This document shows positions 53,701-61,760 of a stretch of 64,000 bases of DNA, in pieces. Below the pieces are notes generated by a model that did not search any database, was not told the origin of the DNA, and worked only from the letters and a program-made list of their open reading frames with translations. Each line of letters starts with the position of its first letter. Position 1 is the first letter of the stretch. Origin of the DNA: an uncultured Dehalococcoidia bacterium (GTDB taxonomy: Bacteria > Chloroflexota > Dehalococcoidia > Lucifugimonadales > UBA3495); NCBI GenBank assembly GCA_951812535.1, contig CATOSK010000001.1:248001-312000 (forward strand), read 5' to 3'. The translations under genes were made by a program, and so were the position numbers.

Positions 53701-53982
53701 CAGGATGCGACCACCAAGATAATGTTCCTGATCAGCGACGGGCGGCCCCAGGACCGGGGATACAGCCGGGAAGGCGTGGAGAAGGAGTACGCCGTCCACG
53801 ACACCCACATGGCCCTCCTGGAAGCCAAGCGGAAGGACATCACGCCCTTCTGCCTGACCGTGGACAAAGCCGGCCACGATTACCTCAAGCAGATGTGTGG
53901 CGATATGGGCTATGAGGTCTTGGGCGATATATGGGCCCTGCCCGAGCGTCTCCCCATGCTATACCGGAAGCTCACTTTGTAA
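50716..53982 (+). CDS. Very large VWA-domain MoxR partner (CbbO/NorD-like)
   Basis: A 1088-residue protein. The C-terminal VWA domain (about residues 860-1085) has the MIDAS motif DMSAS at 869-873, a conserved Thr/Arg region HATRMGSAIRHAI and FLISDGRPQD, as in CbbO/NorD. Ahead lie an acidic Gln-rich linker (about 590-760) and a central CbbO-like region. The N-terminal third (about residues 30-350) holds helical repeats of about 35 residues with a recurring FF-ASPS pattern (YYRVSPSVARAL, FFRASPSIVGNL, FFEVSPDLIRSL). Typical CbbO is 600-800 residues, so the repeat region is extra. TTG start with AGGAGG nine bases upstream. Partner of the MoxR ATPase. Confidence 0.83.
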   Translation: MSNDPLFEIESELGKLPPAVTEAYREVSPDMGESFNDEELTLWAREGSTIGAHTVRSWESAVEYYRVSPSVARALAFPSFMQWARCGTYLAQDSPSLAVSFFRASPSIVGNLRPQYIPRWAGLGRSLYKGTWKSSTLASKFFEVSPDLIRSLPFWDVEVFASLIEALSYKSYDVAMECLSLGRDVLPGMGREREAFLSMCRALSEGSWREVKSCLEVVPRALQQVDDGQTGRFLKLGERMAKVGLRETSRFLADGTQALASVPQGSQAHILDLSEGLLAISPDAVPPFLRSLNGVLNRITMNQLDVWFQQGVDLVKENPESGIAFFKVESNTSEGLLETLSSSLELDRVKGVVKLYCSALAGSTMEVMNTQELVNKNIGWVDEDTASTDGTKVFLPPVVDHYPNKDENFSWFKVVATHQVGHLEFGSFQFEFNKPASQFEEQRRPELERRRAEQMAALMQELADSPELDNSTHAYTDIGRFLNLFDDRKLAFDLFTVLEDCRLDFRIKVEYPGIRRASERVQIEARSGRPDIRELPMQEAMVELLIHMSLEQFTDLPVPVQLQEEAEMLARILHTLRVAEASVEDTTEATLRAYEIISKLANQQEPEDQFEPQDLDDPGEFSEEEYESLLDKLRSGQQESEGDSGEGDPYQSPEPVDYRGDFKPEMVQLLTKLQSEQGQNAEGEPLSQEELEQLLQDSAELELDAEQGDTNNSTTTFAQNIMKEAGMPPPDSNPGEGYGPLLNDGEQGGELEAREPKTYVYDEWDFRAGDYKPRWCIVKEKTLDEGDTTFYNDSLRSYNSLLNHVKRQFELIMPETFRKTYRLIDGEDIDLNAALEAWCDLRMNVPPDEKIYWRRNKILRDVAVVFLLDMSASTAEAIDEGRHTVDDRDAPDDPVEYMVWLRRRREGLVRRHYKRIIDLEKESTALLIQALESIGDTYGIYGFSGYGRENVEFYVIKDINEQFNEKIKRRIDKITPLHATRMGSAIRHAITKLESQDATTKIMFLISDGRPQDRGYSREGVEKEYAVHDTHMALLEAKRKDITPFCLTVDKAGHDYLKQMCGDMGYEVLGDIWALPERLPMLYRKLTL

Positions 53983-54004
53983 GGTCCCGTCAAACTCCGG
54001 GAAA

Positions 54005-54041
54005 AAGGAAAGGCGGACGCTGTGTGTCCGCCTTTCCTTTT
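54005..54041. terminator. Bidirectional terminator between the VWA gene and cinA
   Basis: A perfect 14-pair stem (54005-54018 and 54026-54039) with a seven-base loop, flanked by A-run on the left and TTTT on the right. It can end the VWA operon on the plus strand and cinA on the minus strand. Confidence 0.88.
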
Positions 54042-54072
54042 GGGAGCCCTGCGAATACGATGAGGATCGACG

Positions 54073-55320
54073 TCAGGCGCTTGAGGATTCCTCCCGGCTC
54101 GCGATCAGCTTGCGGAGTTCCGTTAGGGCGGTGTTGGAGCCACGTCGCTTGATAGTGATGCGTCGCGGAGGTACCCGCATCGCCAGTTCCTTGACGCCGT
54201 CGGGACCCGCGATCGCAATGAATATCTGTCCTGCCGGGTGTCCGTTTTCGCCGTCGGGGCTGGATACGCCGGCGATGCCGATGCCGTAATCGGCGTCCAA
54301 CCTTTCCCGGGCAGCGGACGCCATCGCCGCCGCTGCTTTCTCACTTGCCAATCCGTGTTGCTCCACAACCCCGGCTGGCACTCCGTTTTCCATTGCTTGC
54401 TGGGGGCTGAAAGCCACCACGCCCCCGCGAAAGTACCGGAAAGCCTGGGGCGACTCGGTGATGCTGTTGGCTAGGAATCCGCCGGTGCAGGTTTCCATGG
54501 TGGCCATGGTCAACCCCTTCCCCAAAAGCGCCTGTCCTACCGACTGCTCCGGCGTTTCGTCGTCATAGCCCCAGATGTATTCCCCCAGCCGCTCCTCGAT
54601 GGCGGCCTCCACTGGTTGGATCATTGATCTGGCTTCCCCTTCGCTGGCAGCCCGGGCAATGATCCTCAGGTGAATTCCATCCGCCTTGGAGTAGATTCCC
54701 AGGTAGGGATTTTCCTGCCCAAAGTATTCGTCCATTACCTCGTCAATGGCGGCTTCCGACATCCCCAATGTCTTCACGTTGCGGGTGACGGTTACCTCGT
54801 CATCGACTATTTCTCGCAGCCGGGGCGCGACCTGGTTTTCCCACATGGGGTGCATTTCCCCCGGAGGTCCCGGCATGGACACGATGATCTTCCCATCCCT
54901 TTCCGTCCACCATCCGGGGGCTGTTCCATTGGGATTGGGGATGAACTCGGCCGATGGGATGAGATGGGCTTGCTTGATGTTGTGGGCGGGCATGGCCATG
55001 CCCCGTCCCTCGAAATAGCGTTCCAGCCGCTCCACAACCTCTGGTTGGACCACCGGAGTCTCCCCGAAGGCTTTGGCTACCGCTTCCCGTGTCAGGTCGT
55101 CCTGGGTCGGACCGAGTCCTCCCGTGGTGAACATAAGATCCGACCGAGCCATCCCACGGGTGAAAGCTTCGGAGATCATATCTAGGTTGTCCCCCACAAT
55201 CGTAACCCACTGCAGTTGTATGCCAAGGGCAGGCAGTTGAGCCGCAATCCAGGAGCCATTCGTATCGGTCAACTCGCCCATCAGCAACTCTGTGCCGATG
55301 GAGAAAATCTCTGCCTTCAA
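54073..55320 (-). CDS. cinA: CinA-family protein (NMN deamidase/ADP-ribose pyrophosphatase)
   Basis: A 415-residue two-domain protein: N-terminal molybdopterin-binding-like domain (IFSIGTELLMGELTDTN, GLGPTQDDLTREAVAKAF near residue 66) and C-terminal CinA domain (ETCTGGFLANSITESPQAFRYFRGGVVAFS near residue 285, then GIAGVSSPDGENGHPAGQIFIA). The family removes damaged NAD/NMN and is linked to competence genes in some bacteria. Start and length fit the family. Confidence 0.93.
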   Translation of the reverse strand: MKAEIFSIGTELLMGELTDTNGSWIAAQLPALGIQLQWVTIVGDNLDMISEAFTRGMARSDLMFTTGGLGPTQDDLTREAVAKAFGETPVVQPEVVERLERYFEGRGMAMPAHNIKQAHLIPSAEFIPNPNGTAPGWWTERDGKIIVSMPGPPGEMHPMWENQVAPRLREIVDDEVTVTRNVKTLGMSEAAIDEVMDEYFGQENPYLGIYSKADGIHLRIIARAASEGEARSMIQPVEAAIEERLGEYIWGYDDETPEQSVGQALLGKGLTMATMETCTGGFLANSITESPQAFRYFRGGVVAFSPQQAMENGVPAGVVEQHGLASEKAAAAMASAARERLDADYGIGIAGVSSPDGENGHPAGQIFIAIAGPDGVKELAMRVPPRRITIKRRGSNTALTELRKLIASREESSSA

Positions 55321-55429
55321 AATGGCCTCCTGTTAGAGTGAGATGACTTTCTGACAACTGGCCACACGGCGTTCCGATTCTTGCAGAAAAGCGTGCTATG
55401 GCCCGGCTCGGGCAATCTGGGGGAGCGGT

Positions 55430-55990
55430 CTATCCCGCGTCCGCCTCCTCATCTCCTTCTTCAGGAGGATAGGGTGGTTCAAGGGCAAGCCGGTTGATTA
55501 CCTCGGCCCAGATCTGGGGAACGGTGAACAGCTTGGGGTTCCCCACCAATCGCGTGTATTGGTTCTCACCATCAGGTGTCCTGCCCCCCATGTGGAACTC
55601 GTAGACCAACCCGCTCCGTTCGGTAACTTTGATCGCACTCAATGGCGGGTCCAGGCCGTACTTGGCCGGATCGTCAATGGTGTCCCGGAGCAGCCGGTTT
55701 ACCCGGGGTCCGCTCAAAAGCAACGGGGTGCCGCTCCATTTCTCTAGGAAGACCGCCGTTTCGCCGTCAGGGTCCTGGATGTACCAGGTTGTGCCGCCCG
55801 GCTTCTTGTCATAGTTGACCGTCTTCCCAGCGTGGGAAACCTCGATGTGAACGATTGACCCGTCGTCCAGGCGGTAAAGCCAGGGTTGATTGGGCACTCT
55901 CTCCTTCTCGGCATTGAACTGGAACCAGAGAAAAGCCCCACCGAACAGGATCAGCACGAACACCAGCAGGATGGTCAGGCGGATGTTCAT
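55430..55990 (-). CDS. DUF4340 protein with one transmembrane helix
   Basis: A 186-residue protein: one N-terminal transmembrane helix (residues 5-24), then a beta-rich DUF4340 domain (TWYIQDPDGETAVFLEKW, GPRVNRLLRDTIDDPAKYGLDPP), ending with an acidic tail. Such proteins are often encoded after GldG-like subunits, as here, three bases after the preceding gene. Confidence 0.8.
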   Translation of the reverse strand: MNIRLTILLVFVLILFGGAFLWFQFNAEKERVPNQPWLYRLDDGSIVHIEVSHAGKTVNYDKKPGGTTWYIQDPDGETAVFLEKWSGTPLLLSGPRVNRLLRDTIDDPAKYGLDPPLSAIKVTERSGLVYEFHMGGRTPDGENQYTRLVGNPKLFTVPQIWAEVINRLALEPPYPPEEGDEEADAG

Positions 55991-55993
55991 GAT

Positions 55994-57811
55994 TTACCGG
56001 CGAAGCCACCACACCAGGGCCGCCAGCAAGCCCATCAGGCCGGGCAGGAAAAACCAGGAGGAAAAACGTACAAAGTTGAACTGGTTCTTGTCCAGGTTGA
56101 ACTCCCGGAATATATACTGCCGGTCCCGGATGGAAACCAGGGAAAAATCCCCCATCAGGTAGTTTGCTGTGTTCAGGAAAAGCGCAGCGTTGCTCCCCCG
56201 TTCAACAAAGCTGTTGGTGATGAAGTCCGAGTCTCCGAACACAACCATTCCTGAGACCTCGTAATCCGCCGGTTGAGAGGTAGGCGCCGGGCTGTTGATT
56301 GGCCCTACTCCTTGGACGTAAACGGCTGGGCTGAATACCCCGGTCGGGTCCGGCTCCTCCCCACTGGTGACCGGTGCCGTTCTTTCGACGTCGTCTATCA
56401 GGAAGCTGTCAGCTGAGGTGATGGCCAGTGGGATGGGGATTCGCGCCCCGCTGCCGTCGTCAATCGCCCGCACTGGGGTGGTTCCGGGCATGAAGGAAAC
56501 GTTTAGGGAAGTGCCTCTGGGGAAAACTATCTCCGGGGGAGCTCCTGGATTGTAGGCTCCGACCCTGAGAGTCTGGGGGTTTCCGGGAACAGAACGTTCC
56601 CGGTCCAGGATATACCCCTCATCGACAACAACGCCCCACGCGAATAGGAAGGTCTTGAAGGACTCCGGAGTGTCAGGTTCGGCCAGGAAGACTATCCGGC
56701 CCCCTTCGCGCCTGTTTGTGCCATCGGCGTTGCGGCCCAGCAGGTAATTGTCCAGTGCCTTTACGTGGGCTTCAGGCAACTCTCCGCTGGGACCTGCAAT
56801 AACCAGGAGGGCAGCGTCGTCCGGTACGGATATCTCTTCGTCGGCCGCATTCCAGCGTAGGGTCTCTGGCCGGTAGTTGTCCCTTTGCAGGCCGCGCTTT
56901 ATGGACGCGTATCCATCTCCTCCGCTCCCGTTCAGGCTCTTCTCCCCGTGCCCGGACAGGAAGTAGACCTTCCGTTGTTCCTGGCCCGTGGCCACAAGAA
57001 TGCTGGTGTAAAGGTCCTGCTCCAGCTCGGTGTAGAACTGGTCCGTCGGGTGGACTATGTCGACAACCTTGGACTCCTGCCCTTGGATGGCAATGGACTC
57101 TAGGACTGTGACTCCCAGGTTGCGCGCCGTTTCCGGCGAAATGTCCGGGTCAACCAGTTCGTAGCTGAACATGGACGACCGGTTCGAGAATTCCGAAAGA
57201 GTGTCTTCTACCTTGACCCGCCGGATCAGCTGCTCCTCGTTTAGGTAGGGGATATCCTCCCGGAAGAAGGCTACTGCCCTGACCGGCTCTTCGAGATCCC
57301 GGAGCAGGTTCCTGGTGCTGTTGGCCAGGCTGAACTGCTGGTTCGCTGTTGTGTCTATGCGGGCGTTGTTGCTGAACGTGATGAAGTTCAATACTACGAC
57401 GATTCCCAGGAAAGCGGCCAGCATGATCAGCGAGTTGACCCCATACCGGCCGGTGCGGCTTATGAAGGCAGACAGCACCGAACTCAGGTATATCAGCGCC
57501 ATGACGGCGAGAAGCACGACGCCAACCCCCGTAACGATGAACCCGTACAGCCGCAGCGCGGGAACGAAGGCCGCCAGGACAATGCCTACGATGAGAGCGA
57601 AAATACCGGCTATGACGATGGGTGCGCCGAATGAACCGATTAAATCGAGCCCGGGTTCCAGGAAACTGAATAGTGTTCGGGAACCTTCGGGTTCTCCGTC
57701 GGCCTCCACTTCCTGGGAGTCCGCCTCGCCGGACGAAACTTCCCCCTGGGATCCCCGGCGTCTCCGTTGCCGGCGCCAGTCGGCGGAGGGGTCGGCGGGT
57801 CGTTCGCTCAT
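55994..57811 (-). CDS. GldG-like ABC-exporter subunit
   Basis: A 605-residue membrane protein with three N-terminal helices (about residues 50-170), a periplasmic part and one C-terminal helix (FFLPGLMGLLAALVWWL). KVYFLSGHGEKSLNGSGGDGY and GGRIVFLAEPDTPES are typical of the GldG/auxiliary component of uncharacterised ABC systems. It is the auxiliary subunit of the ABC transporter next to it. Three bases follow to the DUF4340 gene. Confidence 0.82.
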   Translation of the reverse strand: MSERPADPSADWRRQRRRRGSQGEVSSGEADSQEVEADGEPEGSRTLFSFLEPGLDLIGSFGAPIVIAGIFALIVGIVLAAFVPALRLYGFIVTGVGVVLLAVMALIYLSSVLSAFISRTGRYGVNSLIMLAAFLGIVVVLNFITFSNNARIDTTANQQFSLANSTRNLLRDLEEPVRAVAFFREDIPYLNEEQLIRRVKVEDTLSEFSNRSSMFSYELVDPDISPETARNLGVTVLESIAIQGQESKVVDIVHPTDQFYTELEQDLYTSILVATGQEQRKVYFLSGHGEKSLNGSGGDGYASIKRGLQRDNYRPETLRWNAADEEISVPDDAALLVIAGPSGELPEAHVKALDNYLLGRNADGTNRREGGRIVFLAEPDTPESFKTFLFAWGVVVDEGYILDRERSVPGNPQTLRVGAYNPGAPPEIVFPRGTSLNVSFMPGTTPVRAIDDGSGARIPIPLAITSADSFLIDDVERTAPVTSGEEPDPTGVFSPAVYVQGVGPINSPAPTSQPADYEVSGMVVFGDSDFITNSFVERGSNAALFLNTANYLMGDFSLVSIRDRQYIFREFNLDKNQFNFVRFSSWFFLPGLMGLLAALVWWLRR

Positions 57812-57812
57812 G

Positions 57813-58526
57813 TTACCTCCACCTTCGGGATTCTAGGGCACGGATCGACAGGAACAGGAAGAAGGCCGTCGCGCTCAGGAAATACACTATGTGCTTGGTG
57901 TCCACCACCCCGCGGTCGAAGTCGGCGAAGTGGCTGCTCATACTGATTTCTGTGATCAGCGTGGACCAGATTCCTTCCACCACGTCGGCCCCATTGGCTC
58001 CGAAGAACAGCAGCAAAAGGATTCCGGCCGACACGATAAATGCAACGATCTGGTTGCTAGTCAGCGTGGACGTCAGGATGCCTATGGAAAGCGCCGCGGC
58101 TCCATACAGGATCAGCCCAAGGTAACCGGAATAGATCGGTCCCGGGTCGGGGTTGGCGAACAGAAACAGCAAGAGCGGGTAGTACAGGGTCATCGCTAGG
58201 AGCGAAATCAGAAAGACCAGGCTTGCGGCATACTTTCCGATGACCACTTCCCAGTCCTTCACCGGCGATGTCAGAAGAAGTTCAATGGTCCCCAGTTTCT
58301 GCTCTTCGGAAATCAGTCTCATGGTCAACGCAGGCGCCAACAATATCATCATGATGGTTGCGCCTTGGAAGAAGTCGGTGAGGGAAGCCTCTGGGAAGGG
58401 GTTTCCCAGGTCGAGGACGAAGAAGAACCCGGTAACCGCTAGGTAAATCAGGCCTACTATGTACGCCATGGGATTGCTGAAGTAGACCTGAATCTCCTTC
58501 CAGGCTATTGCCTGGACAGTTCGCAT
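57813..58526 (-). CDS. ABC-2 type permease (GldF-like)
   Basis: A 237-residue membrane protein with six helices, starting MRTVQAIAWKEIQVYFSNPM and carrying the ABC-2 block RLISEEQKLGTIELLLTSPVKDWEVVIGKY near residue 80. Its product is the channel subunit for the adjacent ATPase and GldG-like gene. The start at 58526 fits; the earlier frame overlaps the ATPase gene. Confidence 0.87.
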   Translation of the reverse strand: MRTVQAIAWKEIQVYFSNPMAYIVGLIYLAVTGFFFVLDLGNPFPEASLTDFFQGATIMMILLAPALTMRLISEEQKLGTIELLLTSPVKDWEVVIGKYAASLVFLISLLAMTLYYPLLLFLFANPDPGPIYSGYLGLILYGAAALSIGILTSTLTSNQIVAFIVSAGILLLLFFGANGADVVEGIWSTLITEISMSSHFADFDRGVVDTKHIVYFLSATAFFLFLSIRALESRRWR

Positions 58527-58528
58527 GG

Positions 58529-59500
58529 CTACGTCTCCTCTTCGGTGGTGAGTCTCAGGAAGATGTCCTCTAGACTCATTCCCATCATCTGCATGCTGAG
58601 GAGGCTCCAACCATTGCTTACCACTACCCGGGAAATTTCCTCCCTCAGATCGGTGCCTTCTTGGGCACGCACCTGGTAGATCTCTCGGTCTTGCTGGTGC
58701 CGGTGCGTGACCTGTGATACCCCCGGGACCGAGCGCAGGATAGGGAGCACCTCTTCAGGAGGGCCACCAATTTCCACTTGAAGTTGTTCGACTCCCTGTA
58801 GTCGCTGGGCCAGATTATCAGGGGTGTCCTCCGCAACGATGTGCCCATGGTGAATTATCAGCACCCGTTCGCAGATCATGCTGACTTCGGGGAGGATGTG
58901 ACTGCTTAATACCACTGTTTGTTGTTTTCCCAGGTCTTGGATCAACCGCCGCGTTTCCACTACCTGGATTGGATCAATGCCTATGGTAGGTTCGTCCATC
59001 ACCAGAACGTCGGGCTCATGGAGGATCGCTTGCGCAATTCCCACCCGTTGCCGGTAACCCTTGGACAGCTTCCCGATGGAGGTCTTGAAGTAGTCCTCCA
59101 GGCGGCACAGCTCGATAACTTCAGGCACCCGTTGTTTGATGCGGCGGGCTGGCATTCCTCGAAGGGTGCCCATGTACTTGAGATAACCGGTCACGGGCAT
59201 CTCCGTATACAGCGGAACGGTCTCGGGGAGATAACCGATTCGGCGGCGAACCTCCAGGGATTGCTCTACCACGTCGAACCCCCCCAGCGTCACCTGTCCC
59301 TGGGTGGGAGGCATATAACCGGTAAGGATACGCATGGTGGTCGTTTTGCCCGCGCCGTTGGGTCCCAGAAACCCGAGAATCTCACCCCTGCGGACGCCGA
59401 AATTCACATCTTCAATAGCGGGGTAAGGCCCGTAGTAGTGAGTCAGGCCGGAAGCCTGAATCATCAGGTCCTGCTCGGGATGGGTTGCAGTCTCTGCCAT
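58529..59500 (-). CDS. ABC transporter ATPase (GldA-like)
   Basis: A 323-residue ABC ATPase with Walker A GPNGAGKTTTMRILTG near residue 48, signature LSKGYRQRVGIAQA near residue 140 and Walker B VLVMDEPTIGIDP near residue 160. A C-terminal extension of about 90 residues (VEQLQVEIGGPPEEVL onward) resembles the gliding-type/multidrug subset. First gene of an operon with the permease, GldG-like and DUF4340 genes; the substrate is unknown. Confidence 0.9.
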   Translation of the reverse strand: MAETATHPEQDLMIQASGLTHYYGPYPAIEDVNFGVRRGEILGFLGPNGAGKTTTMRILTGYMPPTQGQVTLGGFDVVEQSLEVRRRIGYLPETVPLYTEMPVTGYLKYMGTLRGMPARRIKQRVPEVIELCRLEDYFKTSIGKLSKGYRQRVGIAQAILHEPDVLVMDEPTIGIDPIQVVETRRLIQDLGKQQTVVLSSHILPEVSMICERVLIIHHGHIVAEDTPDNLAQRLQGVEQLQVEIGGPPEEVLPILRSVPGVSQVTHRHQQDREIYQVRAQEGTDLREEISRVVVSNGWSLLSMQMMGMSLEDIFLRLTTEEET

Positions 59501-59661
59501 TTAGCACCTTGCCGGACGGATCAGTGCGAAAGTTCGAGCTAGGGTACCCCATGTCCCGTTGTTCCTTCCAAGAGGACTTGTTACGGGAAACCCCCACTTG
59601 TCTTCCGTCATTCCAGACACCCGCCCCGGAACTGAGTCATCGCTCTCAAAGCACGTTTGTT

Positions 59662-59825
59662 TTGAGCCGACAGTGATGATATTCTATACGTCTGATTTTG
59701 CCAAGTTGGTTCCCGGCTCAAGACCAACCTCTCAGGTTGGCGGGGATCGCTTGATTCACCTCGAATCCGACTCGCTAAGGACAACCTGCGGAACGCGTCT
59801 CCCGGATTTTATTGCAGGAGGTAGA
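59662..59825 (+). promoter_or_regulatory. Promoter and structured leader of speD
   Basis: TTGAGC at 59662-59667, 17 bases, TATACG at 59685-59690. The leader of about 130 bases contains a seven-pair hairpin (CCAACCT/AGGTTGG, 59724-59740) and a competing one in which GTTGGT (59705) pairs with ACCAAC (59723), plus GATTC/GAATC at about 59754-59768. These alternatives suggest a possible switch, but I cannot match it to a named riboswitch. Confidence 0.45.
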
Positions 59826-60257
59826 ATGCACCTGATCATCGACGGATTTGGCGGTAGCGTGGAAAAAATGTGGGACCGGGAAATCGTCAGAGATTTCCTC
59901 TTCGAATACCCCAATTCTCTTGGGATGACCCGCATAACCGAACCAAACGTGCTGGAGTACAATGGCCCCCATGAAGAGGACGCCGGAGTTTCCGGTTTCG
60001 TGATAATTGCCGAAAGCCACATTAGCATCCATACGTTCCCTGGGCGCCAATACGTCAATATCGACATATTCTCTTGCAAATCCTTCGATGACCAGGCGGC
60101 ATTGGAAGACGCCAGGCGTTTGTTTGATTTAACCGAAGTCAAAACGTGGGTCCTGGATCGCGGCCTTGAGTGGCTTGACTCCCGGCAGGGATTGATGGAA
60201 ACCCAGAATCAGAGATCTCTCCTCGAAGCTGGCCATTCCGCGTCGCGGGGTGGCTGA
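59826..60257 (+). CDS. speD: S-adenosylmethionine decarboxylase proenzyme
   Basis: A 143-residue bacterial SpeD, which self-cleaves to form a pyruvoyl cofactor and makes decarboxylated AdoMet for spermidine synthesis. The cleavage site is in ESHISIHTFPG near residue 60 (Glu-Ser bond), followed by INIDIFSCK-like VNIDIFSCKSFDD. ATG at 59826 has AGGAGGT seven bases upstream. It overlaps the agmatinase gene by eight bases. Confidence 0.93.
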   Translation: MHLIIDGFGGSVEKMWDREIVRDFLFEYPNSLGMTRITEPNVLEYNGPHEEDAGVSGFVIIAESHISIHTFPGRQYVNIDIFSCKSFDDQAALEDARRLFDLTEVKTWVLDRGLEWLDSRQGLMETQNQRSLLEAGHSASRGG

Positions 60258-61161
60258 TACTCCGGCTGCCGGCTCGGGGAACCCGCCGATATGGGTACCC
60301 TGCAACTTTCTGGCTTTGCCAGAGGAACAAAGTCGGCTGGACACGGCGCGGGCCGTCCTTGTTCCCGTTCCCATTGACAGCACCACTTCCTTCCGCCCCG
60401 GGGCGCGTTACGGTCCGCAGGCTATCATCCAGGCCTCGGCGGCCCTGGAGGATTACGATTGGGAGTTGGATTTGGATGTGGCTGAGTTGGGTATCCACAC
60501 CACTCCCCTTCTCGAGCCCCACGTCGGTGACCCCGCCGCCATGGCGCAGCGGGTTAGACAAGCAGTAAGTGAATTTGCCGCTGCCGGAAAGGTAACCGGA
60601 GTCCTCGGCGGGGACCACTCCGTGGCCATTGGTTCCGCTCAGGCCCATGCCGAGTCCATCCCCGGGTTGTCTGTGCTGTACCTGGATGCCCACCCCGACC
60701 TTCGGGACGAATACCAGGGCACCCAATGGGGCCATGCTTCCTCCGCCCGCCGTCTCCAGGATTCATGCTCCTTGGTGATGGTGGGGCTGAGAAGCATGTG
60801 CTTCGAAGAACGGGAGTACCTTCGGGAACATTCCATCCCGTTTTTTCCGTGGCCGCAGCACGACGGTGCGTACATTCGGGAGGTGATCAACCGGCTGGGC
60901 CCCGATGTCTATATCAGTGTGGACCTCGACGTCTTCGACCCGTCTTTCATGCCCGCCGTTGGAACCCCCGAGCCGGGCGGCATGGCATGGTACGAGGTGC
61001 TTTCCCTCTTGCAAGCTGTTGCCGAAGCCCGTAGGATCGTCGGCTTTGATATCAGCGAATTGGCGCCCAACGATGGTCCGGCTTCCTGCGCGTACACAGC
61101 TGCCAAGCTGGCGTACAAATTGATCGCCCTGAGTTGTCGGGAACGGGTGTCGCCCCGCTAG
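60250..61161 (+). CDS. speB: Agmatinase-family ureohydrolase
   Basis: A 303-residue Mn-dependent ureohydrolase. Metal-binding motifs GGDHSVAIG near residue 118, YLDAHPDLRDEY near residue 143 and SVDLDVFDPSFMPAVGTPEPGG near residue 223 are those of agmatinase/arginase. With speD this makes a polyamine unit (agmatine to putrescine, then spermidine); speA and speE are not in the window. GTG start inside the speD end, implying coupling. Confidence 0.9.
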   Translation: MADTPAAGSGNPPIWVPCNFLALPEEQSRLDTARAVLVPVPIDSTTSFRPGARYGPQAIIQASAALEDYDWELDLDVAELGIHTTPLLEPHVGDPAAMAQRVRQAVSEFAAAGKVTGVLGGDHSVAIGSAQAHAESIPGLSVLYLDAHPDLRDEYQGTQWGHASSARRLQDSCSLVMVGLRSMCFEEREYLREHSIPFFPWPQHDGAYIREVINRLGPDVYISVDLDVFDPSFMPAVGTPEPGGMAWYEVLSLLQAVAEARRIVGFDISELAPNDGPASCAYTAAKLAYKLIALSCRERVSPR

Positions 61162-61271
61162 TTAGCGTCGCCTGGACCTGCCGGCAGGGTAATGACATGA
61201 AGTGCGACTCGGTCCTTTTACTTCTCCCTCCCGGCATCCCCATGAAAATAGCCGATGCCCCATTCAGGGGG

Positions 61272-61293
61272 GCTGGGGGATGCATCCCCCAGC
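61272..61293. repeat. 22-base perfect palindrome
   Basis: GCTGGGGGATG joined to its exact reverse complement CATCCCCCAGC. It lies 110 bases after speB and has no T-run, so a terminator role is uncertain; it could also be a protein-binding site. Confidence 0.6.
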
Positions 61294-61477
61294 GTATCCC
61301 ATCATCTCCCCCTAAAGGACTCTACCCTGCGTATGGCAGAGCACCATGATGCAGGTTAAAACACCACCATGCATGTCCCAAAGACCTGGCCGTTTCCCCC
61401 CGTTCCCTGGTGCCGCCCGGCCTGCTGACACTTCCCCCTTGCCAACCCCGCAGCCGCCTATCTACTATGGATACATG

Positions 61478-61601
61478 GAGCGGCCCAGGGGCCTTAGACA
61501 AGTTTCCTCGATTGGCCCCGAAAGCCGCGACTATCAATCGAGCGGCCCAGGGGTCTTAGACAAGTTTCCTCGATTGGCCCCGAACGCCGCGGCAATCAAT
61601 G
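61478..61601 (+). repeat. 62-base direct tandem duplication
   Basis: Unit 1 (61478-61539) and unit 2 (61540-61601) begin GAGCGGCCCAGGGG and differ at only a handful of positions, mainly near the end. Two copies side by side with no gene in them. Confidence 0.75.
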
Positions 61602-61730
61602 GACCCTGTTTGGACAACCTTCTCCCCTGGCGTTGCCCCGCCCGCTTCCGTGCCCATCCGGACTCCATGGCGCAAAATGGAAAAAATGAGCCCCAATGTT
61701 TGAGTCCCGGGGCACGCCCCGCCCCTCGTA

Positions 61731-61760
61731 AATGCATCAAAATGCATCAAAATGCGACAG
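61731..61760 (+). repeat. 10-base triple direct repeat
   Basis: AAATGCATCA at 61731 and 61741, and AAATGCGACA at 61751, exactly 10 bases apart. One-turn spacing, similar in style to the array near selA. Confidence 0.55.

Noticed and set aside
59740..59800. SAM-II/SAM-V-like riboswitch in the speD leader
   Set aside because: Short stretches (TTGATTCACC, GCTAAGG) look faintly like the conserved blocks, but the required P1 pairing is absent and a GATTC/GAATC hairpin contradicts it.
61478..61760. CRISPR array
   Set aside because: Only two 62-base units and a 10-base triplet; no short repeat/spacer structure and no cas genes.
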